Shown here one piece after another: positions 1-8,335 of a stretch of 36,522 bases of DNA (positions within the stretch are counted from its first letter, which is position 1; every line of letters begins with the position of its first letter). The notes beneath the pieces were generated by a model that did not search any database, was not told the origin of the DNA, and saw nothing but the letters and a program-made list of their open reading frames with translations. This stretch comes from Candidatus Abyssobacteria bacterium SURF_5 (GTDB lineage: Bacteria; Abyssobacteria; SURF-5), in NCBI GenBank assembly GCA_003598085.1, contig QZKU01000013.1, positions 1-36,522 on the forward strand, in the 5' to 3' direction. The position numbers were made by a program, and so were the translations under genes.

Positions 1-329
1 TTTCAAGTATCCTCTTCAGACACTCGATATACAGGATTTAGTTCATGCTTTTCAATTATTTATGACTTTTTCTCACCCACAAATTCTCGCGAGGACCCAT
101 AAATATTTACTCATAATTTCCCGGGAATCTTTCTGCCCGCTTGCCCGTTCCTTCAAAAGTTCAATGTCCAAAGTTCAAAATCAGGACAACTTTTGTCACA
201 GCGAACAACGGGACACCTTGCGAGCTTTGGCGGCTTTGCGCGCTAATCTTTTTTTTGGTCGCGACTTCTGCCGCGCTGTGAAAATTTGTCGATACAAGCT
301 TTTCTCTTTTGGTCCAATCTTAGAGAGCA
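1..329. other. Non-coding leader region, no gene seen
   Basis: I see no supportable gene here. An open frame at 62-343 exists, but it has no ribosome binding site, no recognisable domain, and runs into the promoter at 330-358. The stretch is AT-richer than the genes and contains word-like fragments (for example around 160-190) resembling the dispersed non-coding phrases found elsewhere in this window. Confidence 0.6.
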
Positions 330-358
330 TTGACAGATTATGAGCATATGCTTATAAT
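330..358 (+). promoter_or_regulatory. Sigma-70 promoter for DUF134-nifX operon
   Basis: TTGACA at 330-335 and TATAAT at 353-358 are both perfect consensus hexamers separated by 17 nt. Transcription should begin near 365, giving a leader of about 22 nt before the GTG start at 387, with the Shine-Dalgarno AGGGAGGG at 371-378. This placement also rules out the longer reading frame beginning at 330. Confidence 0.85.
337..358. promoter_or_regulatory. 22-bp near-palindromic operator over the -10 box
   Basis: The half-sites ATTATGAGCAT (337-347) and ATGCTTATAAT (348-358) are reverse complements apart from one base pair. The palindrome fills most of the promoter spacer and the whole -10 hexamer, the classical position for a repressor site. 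The first gene downstream encodes a helix-turn-helix protein, so autoregulation is the simple inference; binding itself is not shown by the sequence. Confidence 0.6.
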
Positions 359-386
359 GAGAGCGAAGCAAGGGAGGGTTTGGTTC

Positions 387-848
387 GTGGCAAGGCCGAA
401 GAACTGTCGGATGGTAAGCGAGATGCCGGGAGTGGTTTATTTCAAGCCGCGTGGGATTCCCTTGACTGATCTGGAGGAAGTGGTTTTGACCGTGGACGAA
501 TTCGAGGCGATTCGGCTGGCGGACCTGGAGGGTTTATACCAGGCAGCGGCCGCGGAACGAATGAAGATATCCCGGCCTACTTTTGGCCGGATTCTCGAGT
601 CCGCTCACCAGAAAGTGGCGGAAGCGCTGGCACAGGGAAAAGCCCTGAAGATCGAAGGAGGCGCTTATCAAATGATGGAAATGAGGACTTTCAATTGTGC
701 GGGTTGCCAGCATCTCTGGCAGGTTCCGCCCGGGACCGGACGGCCCACGGAATGCCCGGCTTGTCACGGCCGTGATTTCCATCGCCTGAATTCCGGTCTC
801 GAGGCGGGTCCCGCTCAAAGATGCCGTAATCGTTGCGGAAAGAAATGA
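387..848 (+). CDS. DUF134/UPF0251 family DNA-binding protein
   Basis: A 153-residue predicted transcription regulator. The N-terminus MARPKNCRMV and the following VYFKPRGIPL and LTVDEFEAIRLAD segments match the UPF0251 family. A sigma-70-region-4-like helix-turn-helix spans about residues 45-80. The C-terminal half adds a zinc-ribbon-like pair of CxxC knuckles (C104/C107 and C123/C126). The GTG start at 387 is chosen because AGGGAGGG lies 8 nt upstream, the family normally begins exactly here, and the promoter lies just before it. The next gene is a NifX/NifB-type protein, a common partner of this family. Its likely role is repressor or redox/metal-responsive regulator of that pair; the ligand is unknown. 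Confidence 0.85.
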   Translation: MARPKNCRMVSEMPGVVYFKPRGIPLTDLEEVVLTVDEFEAIRLADLEGLYQAAAAERMKISRPTFGRILESAHQKVAEALAQGKALKIEGGAYQMMEMRTFNCAGCQHLWQVPPGTGRPTECPACHGRDFHRLNSGLEAGPAQRCRNRCGKK

Positions 849-867
849 TTTGAAAAGGAGTACGACA

Positions 868-1236
868 ATGAAGATCGCGTTACCTTCAGTCAATGACATG
901 GTGGATGGTCACTTCGGCCATTGCGAGAGCTTCACCGTGTTCACCGTAGATGAGAACAATCGGATCGTCAAAGAGGAAAGGCTTGTGCCGCCTCCCGGAT
1001 GCGGATGCAAATCGAATATTGTTCCTCAACTATCGGCCCTGGGAGTCAAGGTGATGCTCGCCGGCAATATGGGACAGGGCGCTGTGAACATGCTTGAAGC
1101 GCACGGCATCAGCGTGGTCCGCGGCTGCCAGGGACCTCTCAAGAAAGTCGTCGAGGCCTGGCTAGCCGGCCAGATCGCGGATTCCGGCCTGGGCTGTTCC
1201 GAGCATGGCGACCATGGCTGTCACGACAATAATTGA
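868..1236 (+). CDS. NifX/NifB-like dinitrogenase iron-molybdenum cofactor family protein
   Basis: A 122-residue protein of the family typified by NifX, the C-terminus of NifB and archaeal MTH1175. Recognisable are the N-terminal MKIALPSVNDMVDGHFGHC, a central VKVMLAGNMGQGAVNML segment and VVRGC. Members bind Fe-S or Fe-Mo cluster precursors, but most genomes carry stand-alone copies unrelated to nitrogen fixation. Cysteines at GCGC (45-48) and the Cys/His-rich tail (C110, H113, H116, C118, H119) could bind metal. The ATG at 868 is preceded by AAAGGAG (854-860); a start at 850 would lack a binding site. It follows the DUF134 gene by 19 nt, clearly one operon. No nif gene is present nearby, so a role in nitrogenase is not implied. 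Confidence 0.85.
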   Translation: MKIALPSVNDMVDGHFGHCESFTVFTVDENNRIVKEERLVPPPGCGCKSNIVPQLSALGVKVMLAGNMGQGAVNMLEAHGISVVRGCQGPLKKVVEAWLAGQIADSGLGCSEHGDHGCHDNN

Positions 1237-1622
1237 AAGGACAATACAAAAACATCTAAAGCTCTTTTTGCCACCGAGAGCACCGAGCGCACAGAGACTG
1301 AGAATGCTTTTCGGTAAACGCTTGAACCTCTGTGGCTCAGTGAGTTCCGCGGTTCAAAATCTCAGCAATCAGCGAAAATCAGCGAAATCCGGGGGTAAAG
1401 AATCTTTGACTTCCTGTAGGCTGAATCTCTAATTCGCGCGCGTTCGCGTTTATTCGCGGTTCAAAGAGAGATTCTTCGCTTTGGCTCAGAATGACAAAAA
1501 AGATTCAGCCGGGCGGGATGAATCGCGCTCCTACGTCTGTGAAGATCTGCGAAATCTGCGGCTAAATGGGTATTCTTTTGCGACTTCGCGCCCGGGGTCT
1601 GCGATCCGGGTTCGGCGACCCT
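1237..1622. repeat. Mosaic of dispersed non-coding repeat words
   Basis: No gene is seen. The stretch is a patchwork of short phrases that recur elsewhere in the window. The segment 1270-1296 is, in reverse complement, a near match to 30531-30558. The segment 1469-1498 in reverse complement matches 21017-21046 at 25 of 30 positions. Phrases around 'AATCAGCGAAAA' also occur near 2373. These look like non-coding dispersed repeats between convergent transcription units (nifX ends at 1236, flavin reductase ends at 1623). Confidence 0.6.
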
Positions 1623-2192
1623 TCACAACATCTCCGGGCGGAACAGTGATTTTCGGCTGATGATCTTGCCGGAGATCATGAACACACCATTGCCCGTGTA
1701 GTGCAGCGTCCGGGGATGCTTCGGCGAAGCGGCGACATGCGCTTTCACCACTTCGAAGATGAAGAAGTTATATTTGTCGACAAGTGATTTGTCGTGTAGT
1801 CGACATTCGAAGTTGGCATGGCACTCGCGGATCAGCGGCGCCTCGACCTCTTGCGCCTCGCCGGGTGTCAGCTCAAATTCCTTGAACTTGTCGATTTCGG
1901 CCCCCGAGGTGTTACCGATCCCGACGACCGTATCGATCAGCGCTGTGGTCGGCAGGTTGATGACGCACTCGCTGCTGTTGCGGATCATGTGAAAGCTGTG
2001 ATTACTCTCGGAGATTATGCAGCCGACGAGCGACGGCGTGAACTCCATCACGGTGTGCCAGCCCATCGTCATGATGTTTGTCTTTCCTTTCCATCTTGAT
2101 GAAACCAGTACAATCGGACCTGGTTCCAGATACCGGCGGACCTGGCTCACCGGAAAATCGTTCTTTTTCTTATATTTTTTCATAGGTGTCAT
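1623..2192 (-). CDS. Flavin reductase family protein (FMN-binding split barrel)
   Basis: About 189 residues of the flavin reductase-like/DIM6-NTAB family, which binds FMN and either reduces free flavin or acts as a flavoredoxin-like electron carrier. Family features include PGPIVLVSSRWKGKTNIMTMGW near the N-terminus, the SFxxIRNSSECVINLPT segment, and VDKYNFFIFEVVKAHV followed by LHYTGNGVFMISGK near the C-terminus. The start is uncertain: ATG at 2192 or 2183 fits the family, and no strong Shine-Dalgarno is visible for either, while the frame extends to 2243 through repeat-like DNA. It stands alone on the minus strand with non-coding DNA on both sides. Confidence 0.8.
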   Translation of the reverse strand: MTPMKKYKKKNDFPVSQVRRYLEPGPIVLVSSRWKGKTNIMTMGWHTVMEFTPSLVGCIISESNHSFHMIRNSSECVINLPTTALIDTVVGIGNTSGAEIDKFKEFELTPGEAQEVEAPLIRECHANFECRLHDKSLVDKYNFFIFEVVKAHVAASPKHPRTLHYTGNGVFMISGKIISRKSLFRPEML

Positions 2193-2716
2193 TTCTAACA
2201 TTACCATCGGAAGCAGTCTACAGCAAGACAGTCCACAGGCCACAGGGTAAGAGGTCTGAAGTCTGAGGTCGATTAAATTTCGATTTTGGATTCTAAGAAG
2301 ATGAGCAGTAGAGATGGCAAATTTTTCTCCTTGCGCTTTTTTGCGGGTTGATGGTTTCCGCGAAGAAAGGTTCTAAATCAGCGAAAACCTGTGTAATCAA
2401 CGGATGAAAATTTTGAAGATGGTCCCGATTCACGAATTTGGAAATCGCATCTGCAATCTGAAGTTTCTTGAGGTGTCTGCTGAGCGGCCTCAGGGAGAAC
2501 AATTTTTTCAGTATGCGCTGCATGAGGCGAGAGACTTGGTTTTGCTGTTCCCAACTGAGCCTCATCCGCAGGCGGTACTGCATCTTTTTTTCATTCACGG
2601 CGTAGACGCAAATGGACTGACAATGACTGGCGCGGAAACGGGCGGGCATCGGCGCGGCTGGACTGACACGGAGCGCCGATTTGTTTGAGCGGTTTCCGGT
2701 GGAATGGATGTCCGCT
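2193..2716. other. Intergenic region with dispersed words; no convincing gene
   Basis: This separates the flavin reductase start from the end of gltX. Word-like sequences such as CTGAAGTCTGAGGTC (2258-2272) and the phrase around 2370-2400 are typical of the dispersed non-coding text in this genome. Two open frames exist on opposite strands (2404-2688 plus, 2293-2649 minus). The minus one encodes a basic, Leu-rich stretch but ends in repeat-derived sequence and has no recognisable domain. I treat both as unsupported; a decayed gene at about 2450-2620 cannot be excluded. Confidence 0.5.
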
Positions 2717-4183
2717 CTACCTCGATTTGATTATTGTGAGGGCTTTGCGCAGGCGGGCGATGGAAAGGTCGCGGCCAAGGAGGACGATGGCCTCAAAGAG
2801 GCCGGGGCCGATGGTTTTGCCGGTGAGCGCGAGCCGAGCCGGATGGACGAGGTCGCCAAGCTTGATTCCCTCGCGCTCGGCGTACTCCCGAACACGCGCC
2901 TCGATGTTCTCTTCAGTAAATGGATCGCAGGTTTCGAGGAGGTCGGCGAAGACGCCAAGAAGTTTTGGGACATCCGGCTTCGACCAATGCTTTTTCACGC
3001 CCTTCTCATCGTAGCTCTCGACGTCGGCAACGAAATACTCGGAATACTGCGCGATATCGGTGAGCAGGCGGAGCCGTATCTTGACGGCGCGAGCGAGGCG
3101 AACAAGCCATTCGCGCCGGGTCTGCGCCTGATCCTCGGTCAGAAGGCCGGCGCGAATCAGGAACGGCGTGAACCGAATCGCGAGCTCCTCGTCGGAAAGA
3201 GATCGAATGTACTCGCCGTTCATCCACTCGAGTTTCTGATGATTGAAAATGGCGGCCGTCTTCGCGACGCCGGTTATCTCGAATTCGGCAATCATTTCCT
3301 CGCGCGACAGAATCTCCTTATCGTCCTTCGGAGACCAGCCGAGTAGCGCCAGGAAATTAAACATTGCCTCGGGCAGGTAACCCATTTCGGCATATGCGCC
3401 GACGGCGGTGGCCCCGTGCCGCTTGCTCAGGCGGGCTCCGTCCTCACCAAGGATGAGCGACACGTGAGCATAGCGAGGCGGCTCGACGCCCATTGCCCGT
3501 AGGAGCAGTATCTGCTTCGGCGTGTTCGAGATGTGGTCTTCCCCGCGGATGACGTGCGTGATCCGCATTGTCTCATCATCGACGGAAACGGAGAAATTAT
3601 AGGTTGGCGTGCCGTCGGAGCGAAGGATGATGAAATCGTCGAGTTCGGAGTTGTCGAAAACGATCCGCCCGCGCACCATATCGTTGAATTCGGTTGTGCC
3701 CGGCGGCATCTTGAAGCGGAGCGCGTACGGCATGCCTTGTGTCTCTCGCGCGGCCGTCTCCGCTTGCGAGAGCACTCTGCATCGACCGTCATACTTCAGC
3801 GGCGCCTTTGCCTCGCGCGCTTTCCGGCGCATCGCATCAAGTTCCTGCGGAGTACAGAAACACTTGTATGCGGCGCCGGATTCCAGCAGCCTCTTGGCTT
3901 CGCTTTGATACATGGGGAGGCGCGCCATCTGGTTGTATGGGCGGAATGGGCCGCCGATGTCGGGGCCTTCATCCCAATCTATGCCGAGCCAGCGGAGGCC
4001 GTCGATGATTGCGGCCAGCGCCTCGGGCGTCGAGCGCTGCTGGTCGGTGTCCTCGATCCTGAGGATAAACGTTCCGCCGGTGTGGCGCGCGAAGAGCCAG
4101 TTGAAGAGGGCGGTTCGTGCGCCGCCGACGTGCAGATAACCGGTAGGACTGGGCGCGAATCTGGCCCTGACGCCTTGCGTCAT
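2717..4183 (-). CDS. gltX: Glutamyl-tRNA synthetase
   Basis: Charges tRNA-Glu (and tRNA-Gln in organisms lacking GlnRS) with glutamate in the cytoplasm. The 488-residue length is normal for the bacterial enzyme. The class I signature [11 protein letters not shown] (11-21) carries the HIGH equivalent, and ARLSKRHG (250-257) is the KMSKS equivalent. Cysteines C108, C110 and C135 near Y131 resemble the zinc site of zinc-containing GluRS. The start codon overlaps the nadA stop by 4 nt (ATGA-type junction), so translation is probably coupled and the start is secure. It is the last gene of the minus-strand cofactor cluster. Whether it also misacylates tRNA-Gln cannot be told from this window. Confidence 0.97.
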   Translation of the reverse strand: MTQGVRARFAPSPTGYLHVGGARTALFNWLFARHTGGTFILRIEDTDQQRSTPEALAAIIDGLRWLGIDWDEGPDIGGPFRPYNQMARLPMYQSEAKRLLESGAAYKCFCTPQELDAMRRKAREAKAPLKYDGRCRVLSQAETAARETQGMPYALRFKMPPGTTEFNDMVRGRIVFDNSELDDFIILRSDGTPTYNFSVSVDDETMRITHVIRGEDHISNTPKQILLLRAMGVEPPRYAHVSLILGEDGARLSKRHGATAVGAYAEMGYLPEAMFNFLALLGWSPKDDKEILSREEMIAEFEITGVAKTAAIFNHQKLEWMNGEYIRSLSDEELAIRFTPFLIRAGLLTEDQAQTRREWLVRLARAVKIRLRLLTDIAQYSEYFVADVESYDEKGVKKHWSKPDVPKLLGVFADLLETCDPFTEENIEARVREYAEREGIKLGDLVHPARLALTGKTIGPGLFEAIVLLGRDLSIARLRKALTIIKSR

Positions 4184-5118
4184 CGGCCGACCTCCAGCAT
4201 GCGGTCAAGCGCGCGCCTGGCCCTCTCGCGGATATCGGCGGGCACCTCGACCTTGTGCTGCATGAATCGAAGCGCGTCGGCGAGCTTTTCGAGGGTGGTC
4301 ATCTTCATGTTTGGGCACACGATGCGGCGGGATGCGAGATAAAATTTCTTATGCGGGTTCTCCAAGCGCAGGCGGTAAAGGATGCCGGCCTCGGTGCCGA
4401 CGATAAACTCCTCTGCGTCTGAATCGCGCACGAATTTATACATGCCCGACGTCGAGCACACGTGGTCGGCCAGGTCGATCACCTCGGGCAAGCATTCGGG
4501 ATGAACGACGAGCTTCGCGTTCGGATGCTCGGCCTGCACGCGCTTGACGGCCGATGCGAAAATAAGCGTATGGGTCGGACAGAAGCCATCGTACGGAATG
4601 ATCTCTTTTTCCGAATATCGGGCGACAAATGCGGCGAGGTTTCGATCAGGCGCAAATATCACTTTCTTGGTCGGCGCTGAATTGACTACCTTGACCGCAT
4701 TTGCGGACGTGCAGCAGATGTCGGTCTCGGCCTTGAGCGCGGCGGTTGAATTGACATAGGTGACAACCGTTGCGTACGGATGCTTCGCCTTGAGCTCGCG
4801 TAACTCGGGCACGTCGATCATATCGGCCATCGGGCAGCCGGCCTCCGCGACCGGCAGCAGCACGGTTTTTCGCGGCGAAAGGATGGCGGCGCTCTCGGCC
4901 ATGAAGTGGACACCGCAGAAAACGATCACATCGGCGTCGGTTGCGGCCGCCTGTTTGCTCAATCCGAGCGAATCGCCGCAGAAGTCGGCCAGTTCCTGGA
5001 TTTCATCGCGCTGATAATTGTGCGCGAGGATAACGGCATTGCGCTCTTTCTTGAGAGCGGCGATTTCGGGTTTCAACGCTTCCAGTCGTTCGGTATATTC
5101 GGGATGCTGATTGTCCAT
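4180..5118 (-). CDS. nadA: Quinolinate synthase A
   Basis: Condenses iminoaspartate with dihydroxyacetone phosphate to quinolinate, the second step of de novo NAD synthesis. The 312 residues match the short NadA class. Three cysteines spaced for the oxygen-sensitive [4Fe-4S] cluster are seen: C95 (GCPMADM), C180 (GFCPTH) and C268 (VCPNMKM). Other family blocks are [19 protein letters not shown] (32-50), [11 protein letters not shown] and HPECLPEV. L-aspartate oxidase or aspartate dehydrogenase (NadB) and NadC are not in the window. It overlaps gltX by 4 nt; upstream, panD ends 155 nt away across a pair of hairpin repeats, so nadA-gltX may form a separate transcription unit. Confidence 0.96.
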   Translation of the reverse strand: MDNQHPEYTERLEALKPEIAALKKERNAVILAHNYQRDEIQELADFCGDSLGLSKQAAATDADVIVFCGVHFMAESAAILSPRKTVLLPVAEAGCPMADMIDVPELRELKAKHPYATVVTYVNSTAALKAETDICCTSANAVKVVNSAPTKKVIFAPDRNLAAFVARYSEKEIIPYDGFCPTHTLIFASAVKRVQAEHPNAKLVVHPECLPEVIDLADHVCSTSGMYKFVRDSDAEEFIVGTEAGILYRLRLENPHKKFYLASRRIVCPNMKMTTLEKLADALRFMQHKVEVPADIRERARRALDRMLEVGR

Positions 5119-5138
5119 TTGTCCGCTTATGTTTTAGT

Positions 5139-5169
5139 CGCGCAGGCTTGAAAACCTGCTCCTATAACC
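5139..5169 (-). repeat. Imperfect hairpin repeat, left member of inverted pair
   Basis: Stem GCAGG (5142-5146) and CCTGC (5155-5159) around a TTGAA-containing loop, followed on the plus strand by TCCTATAACC. In reverse complement it reads as a diverged copy of the element at 5243-5270 (shared TAGGAGC, stem, TTGAA-like centre). It could act as a terminator or mRNA-processing site between panD and nadA. Confidence 0.5.
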
Positions 5170-5242
5170 ATGAAATTTGTTAGTTTGCTATTTTAGCTGA
5201 CCGCGTCCAGCAGTTCAATGAAAGCCGGGTTCTGGTATCACG

Positions 5243-5270
5243 GTAGGAGCGGGTTTGAAACCCGCCCATG
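5243..5270 (+). repeat. Near-perfect hairpin repeat, right member of inverted pair
   Basis: Stem GCGGGT (5249-5254) and ACCCGC (5260-5265) around the loop TTGAA, preceded by GGTAGGA. It lies just downstream of the panD stop on the minus strand and is oriented opposite to the related element at 5139-5169. No U-run follows on either strand, so classical intrinsic termination is doubtful; a REP-like dispersed palindrome is more likely. Confidence 0.5.
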
Positions 5271-5273
5271 CAG

Positions 5274-5624
5274 TTAATTAATCATTCGATTCTTTTCGTC
5301 AACGCGGATTTTTTTTGGCTCCCACTCGCGTGCCTCGACGTCGTCCATCGTGGCGTACGAGATTATGATGACCAGATCGCCCGGCGCACCGAGCCTGGCG
5401 GCGGCGCCGTTGAGGCAGATATCGCCGCCGCCGGCTTTTCCCTCGATGGCGTAAGTCTCGAGCCTGTTCCCGTTGTTGATGTTGACCACCTGCACCTTCT
5501 CATAGGGAAGGATATCGGCCGCCTCGAGCAGGTCCGAATCGATTGTGATGCTTCCCTCATAATGAAGGTTTGCGTCCGTGAGCGTGGCGCGGTGGATCTT
5601 CGATTTGCACATCGTTCGAAGCAT
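5274..5624 (-). CDS. panD: Aspartate 1-decarboxylase
   Basis: Converts L-aspartate to beta-alanine for pantothenate. The proenzyme self-cleaves between Gly24 and Ser25 (YEGSITID) to create the pyruvoyl cofactor. Starting at the second of two adjacent ATG codons (5624) puts the cleavage site at residues 24/25 as in E. coli, and the Shine-Dalgarno GAGGAG lies at suitable distance for either ATG. Family blocks [30 protein letters not shown] and [10 protein letters not shown] are present; the 116-residue length is normal. It is 51 nt downstream of panC in the same operon, completing panBCD. Confidence 0.96.
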   Translation of the reverse strand: MLRTMCKSKIHRATLTDANLHYEGSITIDSDLLEAADILPYEKVQVVNINNGNRLETYAIEGKAGGGDICLNGAAARLGAPGDLVIIISYATMDDVEAREWEPKKIRVDEKNRMIN

Positions 5625-5675
5625 CATCCTGTCTCCTCTGCAAGGTGGGCGTCTGACTGCATCGCCCCCTCCTTC

Positions 5676-6578
5676 CTAATGTACTGTGATCACTTCGTTA
5701 TCGATAAGGCGTGTTTTCTTTCCCATGAAAACCGCCAGCAGGACGACCGCTTTTTCTTGAAGCGTCTCCAGTTCCTCCAGCGTGTCGACGTCGGCGACGG
5801 AAAGGTAATCAATTCGCGCCGATGGCCGCTCTTGAATATGTTCGCGCATTGCCGAAATCAGGTTTGCAGCTTTCCTCTCGCCGTCTGTCGCCATTGACTT
5901 CGCCAGTTGCAGAGCCTCATACAGGCAAACCGCCTGCACGCGCTCGTCCGGCTTGAGATAGGCGTTGCGGGAACTCATCGCCAGCCCGTCGGCCTCGCGA
6001 GCGGTCGGCAGGACGACGATCTCGAGATTCATGTTGAGGTCCTTCACCATGCGCTTAATCACGGCACACTGCTGGTAGTCTTTTTGGCCGAAATAGGCGC
6101 GGTGCGGCAGAACCAGGTTGAAGAGCTTGGTGCAGACGGTAGCTACTCCCCCGAAATGCGTCGGCCTCGAGATGCCGCAGTGCGATTTCGTCAGTTTTTC
6201 CACGCTGACGTGAGTCTGATACCCGGACGGGTAGACATCACGCGGTTCCGGATAAAAAATGTAGTCGGTTCCTTCCTGCCGCGCGATGTTTTCGTCGCGT
6301 ATCATGTCGCGAGGATACTTGTCGAGGTCCTCGTTCGGTCCGAATTGCGTCGGGTTCACGAAGATGCTGAGCACGACTGCATCGTTGTCGCGTCGCGCGC
6401 CGCGCAGCAGGCTGGCGTGGCCTTCATGCAGGTATCCCATCGTAGGCACGAACCCGATCGTTTTGCCGGCGCGTCTCAATTGATTGGCGAGTGCCTGCAT
6501 CTCGGCCGGGTCGCGGATAATAAGGAGCTGCCTTTTGTCCGGCCGTCTTTTGCCGATTCTTTTTGCGGACGTTCTCAT
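5676..6578 (-). CDS. panC: Pantothenate synthetase
   Basis: ATP-dependent ligation of pantoate and beta-alanine, last step of pantothenate synthesis. The cytidylyltransferase-type HIGH motif is LHEGH (50-54) within FVPTMGYLHEGHASL; FVNPTQFGPNEDLDKYPRD and AMSSRNAYL (KMSKS region) follow. At 300 residues it is about 15-20 longer than the E. coli enzyme, owing to a basic N-terminal extension (MRTSAKRIGKRRPDKR). The start at 6578 is nevertheless supported because its ATG overlaps the panB stop (ATGA, 6575-6578), implying translational coupling. Confidence 0.96.
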   Translation of the reverse strand: MRTSAKRIGKRRPDKRQLLIIRDPAEMQALANQLRRAGKTIGFVPTMGYLHEGHASLLRGARRDNDAVVLSIFVNPTQFGPNEDLDKYPRDMIRDENIARQEGTDYIFYPEPRDVYPSGYQTHVSVEKLTKSHCGISRPTHFGGVATVCTKLFNLVLPHRAYFGQKDYQQCAVIKRMVKDLNMNLEIVVLPTAREADGLAMSSRNAYLKPDERVQAVCLYEALQLAKSMATDGERKAANLISAMREHIQERPSARIDYLSVADVDTLEELETLQEKAVVLLAVFMGKKTRLIDNEVITVH

Positions 6579-7381
6579 TTGTAACAGTGCTCCTCGCCCG
6601 GGAACGCGCCCGATTTAACCTCTTCGATATACGTTTTCACCGCTTCTTCGATGAGCGGCGCGAGGTGAGCATAGCGCTTGACGAATTTCGGGGTGAACCG
6701 CTCGAAGAGGCCGAGCAGATCGGGCGTGACGAGCACCTGCCCGTCGCAGTCGGCGCCGGCGCCGATGCCGATAGTAGGTATCTGCAGTGTTTCCGTCACT
6801 TTTTTTGCGAGCTCGGCGGGGACGCACTCGAGCACGATCGAGAACGCGCCCGCCTGCTGGATGGCGAGAGCGTCATCGAGCAGTTTTTTGGCGGCGGCCT
6901 CATCGCGTCCCTGCACCTTGAATCCGCCGAACTTGTGGATCGACTGCGGCGTGAGGCCGAGGTGGCCCATCACCGGGACGCCGCACTTGAGGATGGCCTC
7001 GATCTCGCGAACGAATTCGGCGCCGCCCTCGAGTTTGACGGCCTCGGCTTTGCCTTCCGAAATGAAACGGCCGGCATTGTCGGTGGCTTGCTGGGGCGAG
7101 AGCTGGTAGCTCATGAAGGGCATATCCCCGATGATGAGGGAAGAGGGTTTTGCGGCGGCGACGGCGTGGGTATGGTAGATCATGTGATCCATCGTCACCG
7201 AGAGCGAGTTGGCTTCACCGGCGAACACCATGCCGGCCGAATCGCCGACGAGCAGCATATCGACTCCGGCTTTCGCCAGGACGGCGGCCATGGGGAAATC
7301 GTACGCCGTCAGCATGGTGATCTTCTGCTTGAGCTGCTTCTTTTGAATGATGTCGAGAACGGTTACTTTGGTCGCGGGCAT
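6575..7381 (-). CDS. panB: 3-methyl-2-oxobutanoate hydroxymethyltransferase
   Basis: Transfers a hydroxymethyl group from 5,10-methylene-tetrahydrofolate to alpha-ketoisovalerate, giving ketopantoate. The (beta/alpha)8 family blocks ITMLTAYDFPMA, LLVGDSAGMV (metal ligand Asp47), IIGDMPFMSY, GHLGLTPQ and GIGAG are all present. The ATG at 7381 (MPATKVTVLD) is preferred over the in-frame ATG at 7402, because the Shine-Dalgarno GGGAGGA lies between them and serves the inner start; this gives 268 residues. It shares the operon with folate genes that supply its cofactor precursor; an 88-nt gap separates it from folK. Confidence 0.96.
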   Translation of the reverse strand: MPATKVTVLDIIQKKQLKQKITMLTAYDFPMAAVLAKAGVDMLLVGDSAGMVFAGEANSLSVTMDHMIYHTHAVAAAKPSSLIIGDMPFMSYQLSPQQATDNAGRFISEGKAEAVKLEGGAEFVREIEAILKCGVPVMGHLGLTPQSIHKFGGFKVQGRDEAAAKKLLDDALAIQQAGAFSIVLECVPAELAKKVTETLQIPTIGIGAGADCDGQVLVTPDLLGLFERFTPKFVKRYAHLAPLIEEAVKTYIEEVKSGAFPGEEHCYK

Positions 7382-7469
7382 TAAAAAATCCTCCCGAACC
7401 AAGCCCGGAAGGTCTTGCAGAGTATTCCTCCCGTCTCGGTCCTTTTTCAGGATCCAAGCGGATCTGTTC

Positions 7470-7955
7470 TCACCGTGAAAGTTTGCTTACGCCTTCGCTT
7501 CCGATCTCCTCGCTCATCTGGCGAACGGTACGGCCGGTTGCCGAATGTTTCGCCGACGGCGCAATCTCGGACAATGGCGCAAGCACGAACGCCCTGTGCT
7601 GCATCTCGGGGTGCGGAATCTCAAGGTTATCTTCCGTGACGCTCATCTCGTCGTACAGTAGGATATCTATATCGATAACCCGCGGTCCCCATTTGAATGT
7701 TTTCTCGCGTCCTACCTTCCGCTCCACCTCCTTCAGGCGCCGCAGAAGCTCTTTCGGCGCCAAATCGGTTTGGATAGCGACTGCGACATTATAGAAATCC
7801 GGTTGTTCGGTGATGCCGACCGGTTTCGTCTCGTATAGCGAGGACACCTTGATAAGGCTGCACCCGGCGGTTCTGACCAGTTCGACCAGGGCCCAGTTGA
7901 TGTTGGCCTCTCTGTCGCCCAGGTTGCTGCCGAGGCCCAGATACGCCGTTGTCAC
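7470..7955 (-). CDS. folK: 2-amino-4-hydroxy-6-hydroxymethyldihydropteridine diphosphokinase
   Basis: Pyrophosphorylates 6-hydroxymethyl-dihydropterin with ATP, the step after FolB in folate synthesis. The family start TTAYLGLGSNLGDRE, the PDFYNVAVAI segment and the signature WGPRVIDIDILLYD (magnesium ligands Asp95 and Asp97) are seen. A GTG start at 7955 overlaps the folB stop in a GTGA junction and gives 161 residues, the usual HPPK length; the longer frame to 8054 would run inside folB and adds nothing conserved. Confidence 0.95.
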   Translation of the reverse strand: MTTAYLGLGSNLGDREANINWALVELVRTAGCSLIKVSSLYETKPVGITEQPDFYNVAVAIQTDLAPKELLRRLKEVERKVGREKTFKWGPRVIDIDILLYDEMSVTEDNLEIPHPEMQHRAFVLAPLSEIAPSAKHSATGRTVRQMSEEIGSEGVSKLSR

Positions 7956-8326
7956 CTTTCCCGGCTGCTTCTTGTTATTTCGACTTCCGCATAGGCGCAT
8001 ACGCCTTTGACCGGCGGATGCGGTTTCCGAATTCTTATGATTACCGAACGGCAAGCGTGTTGTTTCAAGACGCCGTCGGCTATCTCCTGCGCCAGCGATT
8101 CCAGCAGGTTATGATGTCTGGAGCCGACGGTTTCGCCGACCAGATCATAGAGCTCGGAGTAGTTAATTGTATCATGCAAATTGTCTGACATGCAAGCTTT
8201 CTGTAGATCGGCCTGTAACTCCAGGTCGACCTCGAGGCTGGTTGGAACGTCACGCTCCCAGTCGGAGACGCCAACCGAGGCCGAGAAAAGCATGCCCTTC
8301 AGGATAATTTTATCGTTTGCAGACAC
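7952..8326 (-). CDS. folB: Dihydroneopterin aldolase
   Basis: Cleaves 7,8-dihydroneopterin to 6-hydroxymethyl-dihydropterin and glycolaldehyde. The 124 residues show the T-fold family blocks IILKGMLFSASVGVSDWER (substrate-binding glutamate in the WER region), DTINYSELYDLV and HNLLESLAQEIAD, then the beta-strand region with the KPHPPVKG motif containing the catalytic-region lysine. It overlaps folK by 4 nt and begins 9 nt after dapL on the minus strand. Confidence 0.95.
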   Translation of the reverse strand: MSANDKIILKGMLFSASVGVSDWERDVPTSLEVDLELQADLQKACMSDNLHDTINYSELYDLVGETVGSRHHNLLESLAQEIADGVLKQHACRSVIIRIRKPHPPVKGVCAYAEVEITRSSRER

Positions 8327-8335
8327 GCAGTTCCT

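Noticed and set aside
62-343. 93-residue open frame at the left edge
   Set aside because: No ribosome site, no recognisable domain, repeat-like wording, and it runs through the promoter at 330-358.
868-1236. Nitrogen-fixation cluster
   Set aside because: Only a stand-alone NifX-type protein is present; no nifHDK, nifB or nifE/N gene is visible in the window.
2293-2649. 118-residue minus-strand frame with a Leu-rich basic stretch
   Set aside because: Its C-terminal part is made of dispersed non-coding words and no family is recognised; a decayed gene remains possible.
3533-4342. 269-residue plus-strand frame opposite gltX and nadA
   Set aside because: Antisense to two strongly conserved genes and spanning their junction.
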